From positions 1-16,020 of the forward strand of contig CALKFX010000070.1 of the NCBI GenBank assembly GCA_938084875.1: a stretch of DNA of 16,020 nt. Reading direction: 5' to 3'. The first letter of the stretch is position 1. Each line of letters opens with the position of its first letter. Of the stretch, positions 1-7,255 are shown one piece after another. The notes beneath the pieces are model-generated. The model worked only from the letters and a program-made list of their open reading frames with translations. It did not search any database and was not told where the DNA came from. This DNA comes from an uncultured Flavobacteriales bacterium (GTDB lineage: Bacteria; Bacteroidota; Bacteroidia; Flavobacteriales_D; Parvicellaceae). The translations under genes and the position numbers were made by a program.

Positions 1-436
1 GCTTCATTTCAAAAAAACTTAAATTATACTTTGCTAAATCCTGAAAACCATGCCAATTTTCTGAAACTATGTAAGGTATTTTATACCTCCATTTTAAATA
101 AAGTGCCTGCCAAATACCTGGATGCATTATGTTCATATGAACAATGTCAAATTTTAATTTGTTTTTCTTTTTAAGGAATTGAAATCCTTTGTTAAAGGCA
201 ATAAAATAATTTAGGTACTTAAAAAACCCTCTTTTAAAATAAACAATTGTTGTTTTAAGTTCTTCATCTTGGAAATAATTAATTTCATAATCTTTTACTT
301 TATCGTCTGGAATTATATACAGTACATTAATTGTATTGTATTTTGAAGCAGCCAAAGCATGGTATCTCACAAAATTCCCCAAAGTAGTATGAACTCTACT
401 TGGGTACCATGATGAAAGAAACAAAACATTTTTCAT
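1..436 (-). CDS. Glycosyltransferase family 4, N-terminal part (cut by left window edge)
   Basis: The first 145 codons of a gene read leftwards from an ATG at 436 and stay open to the window edge. The protein starts MKNVLFLSSWYPS, then has a GNFVRYHALAAS stretch, an HMNIMHPG segment and SENWHG near the visible end. This order (N-terminal strand, 'SSWYP', 'GNFV', then a 'V-H-x-N' strand and a 'SENWHG'-like loop) is typical of the donor-independent N-terminal Rossmann domain of GT-B, GT4-type glycosyltransferases used for capsule, O-antigen or exopolysaccharide synthesis. The catalytic C-terminal domain with the EX7E-like motif lies outside the window, so the sugar and acceptor cannot be judged. 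The start lies 16 bases after the valS stop on the same strand, so it is probably co-transcribed with valS. An ATG start fits because the hydrophobic first strand begins right after it. Confidence 0.82.
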   Translation of the reverse strand, partial: MKNVLFLSSWYPSRVHTTLGNFVRYHALAASKYNTINVLYIIPDDKVKDYEINYFQDEELKTTIVYFKRGFFKYLNYFIAFNKGFQFLKKKNKLKFDIVHMNIMHPGIWQALYLKWRYKIPYIVSENWHGFQDLAKYNLSFFEMK

Positions 437-452
437 TATTGAATAATAATTC

Positions 453-3080
453 TCAGGAGGATAAATTGGCAATTCTTTCCTCTAAAATTTTAATTTGTTT
501 TTCAGCATCATTTTTTTTCTTGATTTCCAAATCCACAACTTGTTTAGGAGCATTTTCGGAAAATCTAGAATTATTCAGTTTTTTCATGACACTTTCAAGG
601 AAGCCTTTCTTTTTTTGAATTTCAATTTCAATTTTTGAAATCTCAGTTTTTGTATCAATTGACTCTGTAAAAGGAACAAAGAACTCATTATTATTAACCA
701 CAAAAGAATAAGCTGCTGAAATTGATTCATCTGTAAAAACTAAACTCGATAGATTACATATTTTTAATAGTAAAGAGTCAAATATATTAGACCAGTTGGT
801 ATTGACTTTTATATTTAGTTCTAAAAGAACCTTATTAGAAATATTTTTGTCTTTTCTTAAATTTCTTATCCCCATAACAATAGCTTGGAAGTTTTGGAAT
901 TCATCTAAAATTGTGGAATCATTTATATTTTCTTCTGGCCATTTCGCATTGACAATATATGTATTGTTTCTAGGTTTTAATTGTTGCCAAATTTCTTCAG
1001 CAATAAAAGGGGTAAATGGATGAACTATTTTAAGAATTTTTTCCAAAATTAAAACTACTGAATCATAAGTCTTTCTGTCGATTGGTTGCTGGTAAGCAGG
1101 TTTAATCATTTCTAGAAACCAAGAGCAATAGTCATCCCAAATAGTTTTATAAGTCAACATTAGAGCTTCTGAAATTCTGAATTTGTCGTAAGAGCTATTT
1201 ATATTAATTATGTTTTGAGAAACCTTAGATTCAATCCATTTTAAAGCAATTAATGAAGATTCTTCCTGTTCAATTTCATCAGAAACAGTCCAAGATTGGA
1301 CTAATCTAAAAGAATTCCATAGTTTATTGGTAAAGTTTCTTCCTTGTTCACAAAGATTTCTATCGAACAATAAATCATTTCCAGCTGGTGAAGAAAGAAG
1401 CATACCTACCCTTACCCCATCTGCTCCATACTTTTGAATTAACTCTAAAGGATCTGGACTATTTCCTAAAGATTTTGACATTTTTCTACCCAATTGGTCT
1501 CTTACAATTCCAGTAAAATATACGTTTTTAAAAGGTGGCTTATCTACATATTCATAGCCAGATATTATCATTCTTGCAACCCAAAAGAACATTATTTCTG
1601 GTGCTGTAACTAAATCATTTGTTGGGTAATAATAATCTAATTCTTTTTTATCATTAGAAAAGCCATCAAATACAGCAATTGGCCATATCCAAGAAGAAAA
1701 CCATGTATCCATCACATCTTCATCTTGAACTAAATCGTCTAAATTGTATTGTTTGTCTGATTGACTATTAAGTTTTTTTAAAGCTTCTTCTTTAGTTGGA
1801 GCAACAATAAAATCTTCCTTTCCATCGCCATAAAAGAATGCTGGTATTTGATGTCCCCACCACAACTGTCGAGATATACACCAATCTCTTATATTCTCCA
1901 TCCAGTGACGGTAGGTATTTTTAAATTTTGAAGGATGGAACTGAACTGTATCGTTCATCACATTTTCTAGTGCTGGAATACTTAATTTTTCCATTGAACA
2001 AAACCACTGTAAAGATAATCTTGGTTCAATAATTGCGTCCGTTCTCTCTGAAAAACCTATTTTATTTATGTGATCTTCGATTTTAATTAAATAACCAGAG
2101 CTGTCTAATTCATCAGCTATAGACTTCCTTACATCAAACCTATCTTGACCTACAAATAATTTTGCATTTTTATTTAAACTTCCAGATGAATCTAGAATAT
2201 TTATTACCTCCAAATGGTGTTTCTTACCCAATTCATAATCGTTAGGGTCATGGGCAGGAGTTATTTTAAGACAACCAGTACCAAATTCCATATCTACATA
2301 ATCGTCAAAAATAATTGGAATACTTCTATTAATTAGGGGAACAATTGCTCGTTTTCCTTTTAGGGAGGTATATCTTTCATCATCTGGATTAATGCAAATT
2401 GCAGTATCTCCAAGAATAGTTTCAGGTCTAGTGGTAGCGATATTAACCCACTCATCATCTGAGCCTTCAATTTTATATCTCAAATAATAGAGTTTTGAAT
2501 TTACTTCCTTATAAAAAACTTCTTCATCACTTAAAGCAGTTTTTGCTTGAGGATCCCAGTTAATCATTCTTTCTCCCCTATATATAAAACCCTTTTGGTG
2601 AAGATCACAAAAAACATTGATTACACTTTTATAGTAATTATCATTCATTGTGAAATTGGTTCGATTCCAATCGCATGAAGCACCAAGTTTTTTAAGTTGG
2701 CTGAGAATAACTCCACCGTGCTTATGTGTCCATTCCCAAGCATGCTCTAAAAACTCTTCCCTAGACAAGTCTCCTTTTTTAATACCTTCTGCCCTTAACT
2801 TTTGAACAACTTTAGCCTCTGTAGCAATAGATGCATGATCGGTGCCTGGAACCCAACAAGCATTTTTACCAAACATTCTAGCTCTTCTTACCAAAACATC
2901 TTGAATAGTATTATTAAGCATGTGGCCCATATGCAATACGCCAGTAACATTGGGAGGAGGAATAACTACAGTATATGATTCTCTATCATCAGGTTCTGAA
3001 TTAAATAAACCTTGATCGGTCCATATTTTATACCATTTATCTTCTGATTCTGAAGGATCGTATGTTTTTGAAATTTCCAT
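453..3080 (-). CDS. valS: Valine--tRNA ligase (ValRS)
   Basis: Class I aminoacyl-tRNA synthetase of 875 residues, normal full length for bacterial ValRS, charging tRNA-Val in the cytoplasm. The HIGH signature is HMGH at residues 50-53, inside PPPNVTGVLHMGH. The GTDHASIATE motif is at 79-88. The CP1 editing domain lies roughly at 170-350, with TTRPET at 216-221 and GTGCLKITPAHDPNDY at 267-282, so proofreading of mischarged Thr-tRNA should be intact. WCISRQLWWGHQIP is at 400-413 and the KMSKS loop is GRKMSKSLGN at 531-540. An anticodon-binding helical domain follows, and a Lys/Glu-rich C-terminal coiled coil occupies about 808-875, as expected for ValRS. The 65-base gap behind pabA holds a TACTTTTG element, so valS may have its own promoter. 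A glycosyltransferase starts 16 bases after its stop. Confidence 0.98.
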   Translation of the reverse strand: MEISKTYDPSESEDKWYKIWTDQGLFNSEPDDRESYTVVIPPPNVTGVLHMGHMLNNTIQDVLVRRARMFGKNACWVPGTDHASIATEAKVVQKLRAEGIKKGDLSREEFLEHAWEWTHKHGGVILSQLKKLGASCDWNRTNFTMNDNYYKSVINVFCDLHQKGFIYRGERMINWDPQAKTALSDEEVFYKEVNSKLYYLRYKIEGSDDEWVNIATTRPETILGDTAICINPDDERYTSLKGKRAIVPLINRSIPIIFDDYVDMEFGTGCLKITPAHDPNDYELGKKHHLEVINILDSSGSLNKNAKLFVGQDRFDVRKSIADELDSSGYLIKIEDHINKIGFSERTDAIIEPRLSLQWFCSMEKLSIPALENVMNDTVQFHPSKFKNTYRHWMENIRDWCISRQLWWGHQIPAFFYGDGKEDFIVAPTKEEALKKLNSQSDKQYNLDDLVQDEDVMDTWFSSWIWPIAVFDGFSNDKKELDYYYPTNDLVTAPEIMFFWVARMIISGYEYVDKPPFKNVYFTGIVRDQLGRKMSKSLGNSPDPLELIQKYGADGVRVGMLLSSPAGNDLLFDRNLCEQGRNFTNKLWNSFRLVQSWTVSDEIEQEESSLIALKWIESKVSQNIININSSYDKFRISEALMLTYKTIWDDYCSWFLEMIKPAYQQPIDRKTYDSVVLILEKILKIVHPFTPFIAEEIWQQLKPRNNTYIVNAKWPEENINDSTILDEFQNFQAIVMGIRNLRKDKNISNKVLLELNIKVNTNWSNIFDSLLLKICNLSSLVFTDESISAAYSFVVNNNEFFVPFTESIDTKTEISKIEIEIQKKKGFLESVMKKLNNSRFSENAPKQVVDLEIKKKNDAEKQIKILEERIANLSS

Positions 3081-3097
3081 AATTTTAGTTACTGTTA

Positions 3098-3105
3098 CAA
3101 AAGTA
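3098..3105 (-). promoter_or_regulatory. Candidate -7 promoter element (TACTTTTG) before valS
   Basis: Read on the minus strand this is TACTTTTG, a full match to the Bacteroidota primary sigma factor -7 consensus TAnnTTTG. It ends 17 bases before the valS ATG. I find no TTTG -33 box at the usual 19-21 base spacing, so the call rests on one half of the promoter only. Confidence 0.35.
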
Positions 3106-3145
3106 ATTTTACATTCTTAAAACTGTGATATAATGTTGCTTTTTT

Positions 3146-3706
3146 TTAGCTAATAATCCAATTTTGAAGAATTTGTTTTCCGTAATCTGTCAATATACTT
3201 TCAGGATGGAACTGAATACCAGATATTTTAAAGTCTGTGTGTCTAAAAGCCATTGGAAAGTTCTCAAAATCTAAAGCGGTGATTTTTAGTTGTTTTGGAA
3301 CATTTTTTATTACCCATGAATGGTAATGGCCAATATTTATGTTACTAGGAACATCTTTAAAAAGAAAATCGTGATTTAAAATCTCTAATTGGGTTTGAAT
3401 ACCATGTCTGACCCTTTTTAAATTATGAAGTTCAGCTCCAAAAAACTGTCCAATTGCTTGAAATCCTAGACAAACTCCAAATATATGATTTGATAAATGG
3501 TATTTTTCAATACAATAATTTAACTCTTTATTTTCAGAGGGTAATCCAGGGCCAGGGGAAAGTAAGATTTTATGTTCATCTGAAATTAAGTCATGATTGA
3601 TTTCATCATTTCTGAAAATAGTAATTTCCTTACAAAAAGGTTCTAAATAATGAACTAGATTGTAGGTGAAAGAATCGTAATTATCTATAATTATTAATTT
3701 TATCAA
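3146..3706 (-). CDS. pabA: Aminodeoxychorismate/anthranilate synthase glutamine amidotransferase subunit
   Basis: Class I glutamine amidotransferase of 186 residues, the usual length for PabA/TrpG. It supplies ammonia from glutamine to a chorismate-converting partner (PabB for folate or TrpE for tryptophan). Visible motifs are IIIDNYDSFTYNLVHY at 5-20, LLSPGPGLP at 48-56, the nucleophile loop GVCLGFQAIG with Cys79, GHYHSW at 126-131, and IQFHPES at 164-170 giving His167 and Glu169 of the triad. The common 'CLGHQ' is 'CLGFQ' here. No trp genes or pabB are nearby, so PabA is more likely than TrpG, but the sequence alone cannot separate them and one protein may serve both. The start is a TTG: an in-frame TAA lies two codons upstream and the first internal ATG is at codon 152, far past the active-site Cys. 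It is divergent from the acyltransferase gene and upstream of valS. Confidence 0.9.
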   Translation of the reverse strand: MIKLIIIDNYDSFTYNLVHYLEPFCKEITIFRNDEINHDLISDEHKILLSPGPGLPSENKELNYCIEKYHLSNHIFGVCLGFQAIGQFFGAELHNLKRVRHGIQTQLEILNHDFLFKDVPSNINIGHYHSWVIKNVPKQLKITALDFENFPMAFRHTDFKISGIQFHPESILTDYGKQILQNWIIS

Positions 3707-3729
3707 TATTTAATTATGTAAAAATTTCT

Positions 3730-3760
3730 TTTGAAATTAGAAAGATAATATTCAATCTTG
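3730..3760 (+). promoter_or_regulatory. Candidate promoter of the lipid A acyltransferase gene
   Basis: TTTG at 3730-3733 is followed after exactly 19 bases by CAATCTTG at 3753-3760. The spacing matches the Bacteroidota TTTG-N19-21-TAnnTTTG architecture. The -7 box agrees at four of six fixed positions (A, T, T, G). It ends 22 bases before the ATG at 3783. This is a partial match, found by eye. Confidence 0.35.
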
Positions 3761-3782
3761 CATAACTTATTATATTATTTAA

Positions 3783-4640
3783 ATGAATAATTTACTTTTC
3801 TACGTAATAATAATTCCAATTTCTAATTTAAATAACTTTTTTTTATACTTATTTTCAGATATTTTATATCTAATAGTTGGTAAATTATTTAAATATAGAA
3901 AACCATTAATTACCAAAAATCTCAAAAATTCTTTTCCTAAAAAAAACGAGAATGAAATAAAAAATATCCGAAGATATTTCTACAAGCATTTCTCGGATTT
4001 GATTGTAGAGAGTTTAAAGGGATTTACCATTTCAGAAAGACGAATTAATAATAAGATTAAATTAAAAAATACCGAGTTATTGAACGAAATGGCACAAAAG
4101 AAAAAAAATATAATTCTAATTGGCGGACATTTTAATAATTGGGAAATGAGTGCCCAAAAAATGCCTTTGGAATGTGAACATGAGCTTTTTGCTATTTATA
4201 AACCATTGACTAATAAGTTTTTTGATAAAAAAATGAAAGATTCAAGAGGGAAATTTGGACTCAGAATGATTCCTATGAAAGATACAAAGAAATATTTCCT
4301 TGCAGACAATCAAAAACCAAGAGCAATTATTTTTGGTTCTGATCAAAGTCCGTCAAATACAAAAAATGCACTTTGGATTAAATTTCTTCATCAAGACAGT
4401 GCATTTTTATTTGGAGCAGAGAAATATGCTAAAGAATTTAATTGGCCCGTTGTTTTCGTAAGTATTCAAAAAATTAAAAGAGGGTCTTATGAAGTATCCT
4501 TTCAGTTAATTACAGACCAGCCAAACAAGGAGCCTAAAGGAAAAATAATAGAGGATTTTGCAAAACTTTTAGAAGCTGATATCAACCAAAATCCACCATA
4601 TTACTTGTGGACTCACAATCGTTGGAAAAAAAGTAAATAG
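3783..4640 (+). CDS. LpxL/HtrB-family lipid A biosynthesis acyltransferase
   Basis: Lysophospholipid acyltransferase-fold protein of 285 residues that should transfer an acyl chain onto lipid A (or an ornithine/amino lipid) at the inner face of the cytoplasmic membrane. A hydrophobic N-terminal segment (about 4-34) would anchor it. It is followed by the family's RKPLITKNLKNSFP stretch at 39-52 and by YKHFSDLIVESLKGF. The catalytic HX4(D/E) motif is GGHFNNWEM with His116 and Glu121. IFGSDQSP around 184-191 and the C-terminal WTHNRWK, equivalent to the family's WxHxRWK ending, complete the pattern. Which acyl position it modifies cannot be read from the sequence. It stands alone on its strand, divergent from pabA. 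The next gene, ssb, is 154 bases away and is probably a separate transcript. Confidence 0.9.
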   Translation: MNNLLFYVIIIPISNLNNFFLYLFSDILYLIVGKLFKYRKPLITKNLKNSFPKKNENEIKNIRRYFYKHFSDLIVESLKGFTISERRINNKIKLKNTELLNEMAQKKKNIILIGGHFNNWEMSAQKMPLECEHELFAIYKPLTNKFFDKKMKDSRGKFGLRMIPMKDTKKYFLADNQKPRAIIFGSDQSPSNTKNALWIKFLHQDSAFLFGAEKYAKEFNWPVVFVSIQKIKRGSYEVSFQLITDQPNKEPKGKIIEDFAKLLEADINQNPPYYLWTHNRWKKSK

Positions 4641-4665
4641 TTAAATAACAGTAATTTATACATTT

Positions 4666-4700
4666 TTAACCGTTTATAAATGATAATAAACGAATGTTAA
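4666..4700. repeat. Interrupted inverted repeat between the acyltransferase gene and ssb
   Basis: TTAAC-CGTTTAT at 4666-4677 pairs with ATAAACG at 4686-4692 and, after a 3-base AAT bulge, GTTAA at 4696-4700. The loop is 8 bases (4678-4685). It gives 12 paired positions but is AT-rich. It starts 26 bases after the acyltransferase stop and about 95 bases before ssb. It could act as a weak terminator (a T-rich stretch follows at about 4701-4722) or as an operator for ssb. Confidence 0.45.
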
Positions 4701-4794
4701 TCATTTAATTTAATATTTTTTTGAAAATTTGAATTTTAATTTGCAGTGTCGAATAAAAATCGGCCATATTGTTTAACTAAAATCAAATATAAAT

Positions 4795-5127
4795 ATGAGA
4801 AATCTAAGAAACAAAGTACAATTAATAGGTAATGCAGGAAGCACACCAGTAGTTCAAGAAACAAAGAATGGTAATAAATATGCAAAAATATCTTTGGCTA
4901 CTAATAACAACTACACCAATAAAGATGGTGAAAAAGTAAAGGAAACACAATGGCATCCTATTGTATTTTGGGGAAAGAAAGCTGAAATTGCAGAAAAATA
5001 TATCTCAAAAGGACAAGAGGTATTTATAGAAGGCTCTTTAAATTACAGAACTTATGAAAATGAAGAGGGTGAGAAGAAATATGTATTTGAAATAATTTCA
5101 AATGACATATTGTTACTAAACAACTAA
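4795..5127 (+). CDS. ssb: Single-stranded DNA-binding protein, short form lacking the acidic tail
   Basis: An OB-fold SSB of 110 residues that should coat single-stranded DNA in replication, repair or recombination. It opens MRNLRNKVQLIGNAGSTPVV, then has KYAKISLATNN at about 29-39, ETQWHPIVFWGKKAEIAEKYISKGQEVFIEGSL at about 50-82 (given as family landmarks: WH, VFWGK, KGQ, EGSL), and Y-x-F-E-I at the end. The OB domain is complete, but the protein stops right after it at ILLLNN. The disordered linker and acidic DDDxPF-type tip that recruit partner proteins in E. coli SSB are absent. Bacteroidota usually encode a longer SSB elsewhere, so this is probably a second, accessory paralogue. No Shine-Dalgarno is seen and the leader before the ATG is A-rich. 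A strong hairpin terminator follows. Confidence 0.95.
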   Translation: MRNLRNKVQLIGNAGSTPVVQETKNGNKYAKISLATNNNYTNKDGEKVKETQWHPIVFWGKKAEIAEKYISKGQEVFIEGSLNYRTYENEEGEKKYVFEIISNDILLLNN

Positions 5128-5154
5128 TAAAAAAAATATCTATTGATAATTTTT

Positions 5155-5180
5155 AAAGAGCCCTTTTGGGCTCTTTTTTT
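5155..5180 (+). terminator. Rho-independent terminator after ssb
   Basis: A perfect 9-bp inverted repeat, AAAGAGCCC at 5155-5163 and GGGCTCTTT at 5168-5176, closes a TTTT loop and runs straight into a T tract ending at 5180. It begins 27 bases after the ssb stop. It overlaps the last two bases of the convergent glycosyltransferase stop codon. Read from the other strand the GC stem is the same but is followed by only three T's before A-rich sequence, so it may work weakly in that direction as well. Confidence 0.92.
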
Positions 5181-6294
5181 ATTTAATGATTTTTTTAACA
5201 AAATTATCCCATGAGTAAGATTCGTGCTTTTTAGAAATTGCAGAACTCATCTCAATTTCATTCTTTTCGTTTGAAAAATAATCCAAAATATATTCACTCA
5301 TTTCTTCCTGATTGGTAGAACTTATATACCCGTCTTTATTATGATCTATTATTTCAGGCAGTCCACCTACGTTGGTTACTAGCATAGGTTTCTTATAATA
5401 CATAGCTAATTGAGTAACACCACTTTGAGTAGCTGAAGTATAGGGCAAGATTACTAGATTCGAGACTGAAAAAAAATCTGGAACTTGTTTGTTCTCTATA
5501 AATTGATTGTAAATTATAATGTTTTTTAAATTTAAATCTCTTATCAAATCTTGATATCTCTCTTCAGAATCGTAAAATTCTCCAGCAATAATTAATTTAA
5601 TATTCTTTTCTACTATTAGTTTATTTGACATTGCTCTTATTGCTAAGTCTAATCCTTTGTATTTTCTAATTAAGCCAAAAAATAAAATGTATTTACCTTC
5701 CTCAAGATTAAGACTTTTAAGTGCAGAAGCTTTTTCGGTAATTTTATTGTAAGTATTGTAAATGGGATGAAAAAGTGATTCAACACTTACTCTATTATTT
5801 ATTTCCTTGATGTCCTTTTTAACTTTTTCACTTAAGGTAAAATGAGAGTGACATTTATTTAAAAAATAATTAACTAGGATAGTATCACCAAATCTTTTTT
5901 CGTGGGCAATAGCATTATCAACAATCCCAAAGACTGGAATTTTATTTCTTTTTAAATATCCCCCAATTATACCTAGACATGGAGCAAAGAAAGGCATCCA
6001 GAATCTAATAAAAACTTTAGTTGGATTTTTACGCTTAATATATTTGGCCGTTCTCCACCAAGAGATTGGATTAATTGAATTTATTAATGGGGATATTTTA
6101 AAGTTGAAATCTTCCGATTGCTCTACTCTATTTTGAGATTTTCCAGGAAAAAGAAATTTAGGATACTGTAGTGAAAAAGATATTATTTCCACTAAAAAAC
6201 CTTTTTCTACTAAGGATTTGGCCAATGCTTCGTTAAAATCTGATATCCCGCCTCTTAATGGAGAAGCTGGACCAACTATAATGATTTTAGTCAT
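5179..6294 (-). CDS. Glycosyltransferase family 4 (GT-B fold)
   Basis: Complete 371-residue GT-B enzyme. The N-terminal acceptor domain begins MTKIIIVGPASPLRGGIS, with the glycine loop GGIS at 15-18. The C-terminal nucleotide-sugar domain has ILFFGLIRKYKGLDLAIRA at about 203-221, IKLIIAGEF at 232-240, an LPYTSATQSGV stretch at 283-293 and the GGLPEII loop at 310-316. This is the standard pattern of retaining GT4 enzymes that build surface polysaccharides or glycolipids. Where many relatives have the second Glu of the EX7E pair, the helix here reads SGVTQLAMYY, so the canonical acidic residue is not evident. The start ATG overlaps the stop of the upstream GT2 gene (ATGACTAA), which implies translational coupling and a shared pathway. 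Donor sugar and acceptor are unknown. Its 3' end faces ssb. Confidence 0.9.
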   Translation of the reverse strand: MTKIIIVGPASPLRGGISDFNEALAKSLVEKGFLVEIISFSLQYPKFLFPGKSQNRVEQSEDFNFKISPLINSINPISWWRTAKYIKRKNPTKVFIRFWMPFFAPCLGIIGGYLKRNKIPVFGIVDNAIAHEKRFGDTILVNYFLNKCHSHFTLSEKVKKDIKEINNRVSVESLFHPIYNTYNKITEKASALKSLNLEEGKYILFFGLIRKYKGLDLAIRAMSNKLIVEKNIKLIIAGEFYDSEERYQDLIRDLNLKNIIIYNQFIENKQVPDFFSVSNLVILPYTSATQSGVTQLAMYYKKPMLVTNVGGLPEIIDHNKDGYISSTNQEEMSEYILDYFSNEKNEIEMSSAISKKHESYSWDNFVKKIIK

Positions 6295-7243
6295 TAATGT
6301 TTAATTTTTCTCTGATTTGGTATAGGTTTCTATTTGGAGAGTTTCTAGACAACATTTCTCCTAAAAAACCAGCAAGAAAAAACTGAACACCAATTATAAT
6401 TGAGGATAAGGCAACGTAAAACTCTGTTCTGTTGGCAATTAATTTTGCACCCTTATCCAAAAATATTTTATCAATACCAATGTAAATCAAAAAACTAAAT
6501 CCAATTATGAAAACAAAGATTCCCAGGGTGCCAAATAGGTGCATTGGTCTTTTCCCAAACTTTCCAATAAAAGTAATACTGAATAAATCTAAAAAACCAA
6601 AAATAAAACGTTCTAACCCAAATTTAGTTTCTCCAAATTTCCTAGGTTGGTGCTTCACTACTTTTTCTGTAATATTTTGAAAGCCTGCCCATTTTGCAAT
6701 TAATGGAATATACCTATGCATCTCTCCGTAAACTTCAATATTTTTAACCACATCAGACTTGTAAGCTTTAAGACCACAATTCATATCGTTAAGTTTTATT
6801 CCAGATACTTTTCTTGTGACTGCATTGTATAATTTAGTAGGAATTGTTTTAGAAAGTGGATCTTTTCTATCCTTTTTCCAACCAGAAACAATATCAAATC
6901 CATCTTTATTAATCATTTCATAAAGACCTGGTATTTCATCTGGAGAGTCCTGTAAATCCGCATCCATTGTAATTACAACATTTCCAATTGAAAGCTCAAA
7001 ACCAATATTTAAAGCGGCAGATTTTCCGTAATTTCTTCTAAAAGAAACACCTTTTATATTTTTATTTTTGGATTGGAGATTGTTGATTACTTCCCAAGAA
7101 CTATCCTTACTTCCATCGTCAACAAAAATAAGCTCATACTTTAAATTTGAATTTACAACAACGTTATCTATCCAATCAGAAAGCTCTGGTAATGATTCTG
7201 CTTCATTGTAAAGTGGAACTACGATAGATAAATCTAAATTCAT
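6287..7243 (-). CDS. Membrane-anchored GT2 glycosyltransferase (DPM1/ArnC-like)
   Basis: 318-residue GT-A fold enzyme. The N-terminal catalytic domain starts LSIVVPLYNEAESLPEL, has VDDGSKDSS at 41-49, the RRNYGKSAALNIGF segment at 69-82, and the metal-binding DADLQD at 94-99. The acceptor region has CGLKAY at 156-161. The C-terminal part has an amphipathic stretch at about 213-229 and two membrane helices at about 233-256 and 276-297. This layout matches polyprenyl-phosphate sugar transferases of the DPM1/ArnC/GtrB type, which move a sugar from a nucleotide donor to a lipid carrier at the inner membrane. The particular sugar cannot be inferred. It overlaps by 8 bases the GT4 gene that follows, so the two probably act in sequence. 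A TATATTTG element lies 4 bases before the ATG. Confidence 0.92.
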   Translation of the reverse strand: MNLDLSIVVPLYNEAESLPELSDWIDNVVVNSNLKYELIFVDDGSKDSSWEVINNLQSKNKNIKGVSFRRNYGKSAALNIGFELSIGNVVITMDADLQDSPDEIPGLYEMINKDGFDIVSGWKKDRKDPLSKTIPTKLYNAVTRKVSGIKLNDMNCGLKAYKSDVVKNIEVYGEMHRYIPLIAKWAGFQNITEKVVKHQPRKFGETKFGLERFIFGFLDLFSITFIGKFGKRPMHLFGTLGIFVFIIGFSFLIYIGIDKIFLDKGAKLIANRTEFYVALSSIIIGVQFFLAGFLGEMLSRNSPNRNLYQIREKLNIND

Positions 7244-7247
7244 ACAA

Positions 7248-7255
7248 CAAATATA
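7248..7255 (-). promoter_or_regulatory. TATATTTG -7-like element directly before the GT2 start
   Basis: On the minus strand TATATTTG is a perfect TAnnTTTG match. Only four bases (TTGT) separate it from the GT2 ATG. If active, transcription would start at or next to the start codon, giving a leaderless or nearly leaderless mRNA. No TTTG -33 box is visible at 19-21 bases, so this may be chance in AT-rich DNA. Confidence 0.3.

Noticed and set aside
400..1023. Plus-strand open frames of 72-75 codons opposite the glycosyltransferase start and valS
   Set aside because: They are antisense to well-supported genes, show hydrophobic low-complexity translations and no family resemblance.
4720..4743. 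Promoter for ssb made of TTTG at 4720-4723 and TTAATTTG at 4736-4743
   Set aside because: Spacing is 12 bases rather than 19-21 and the -7 box has a mismatch at the conserved A.
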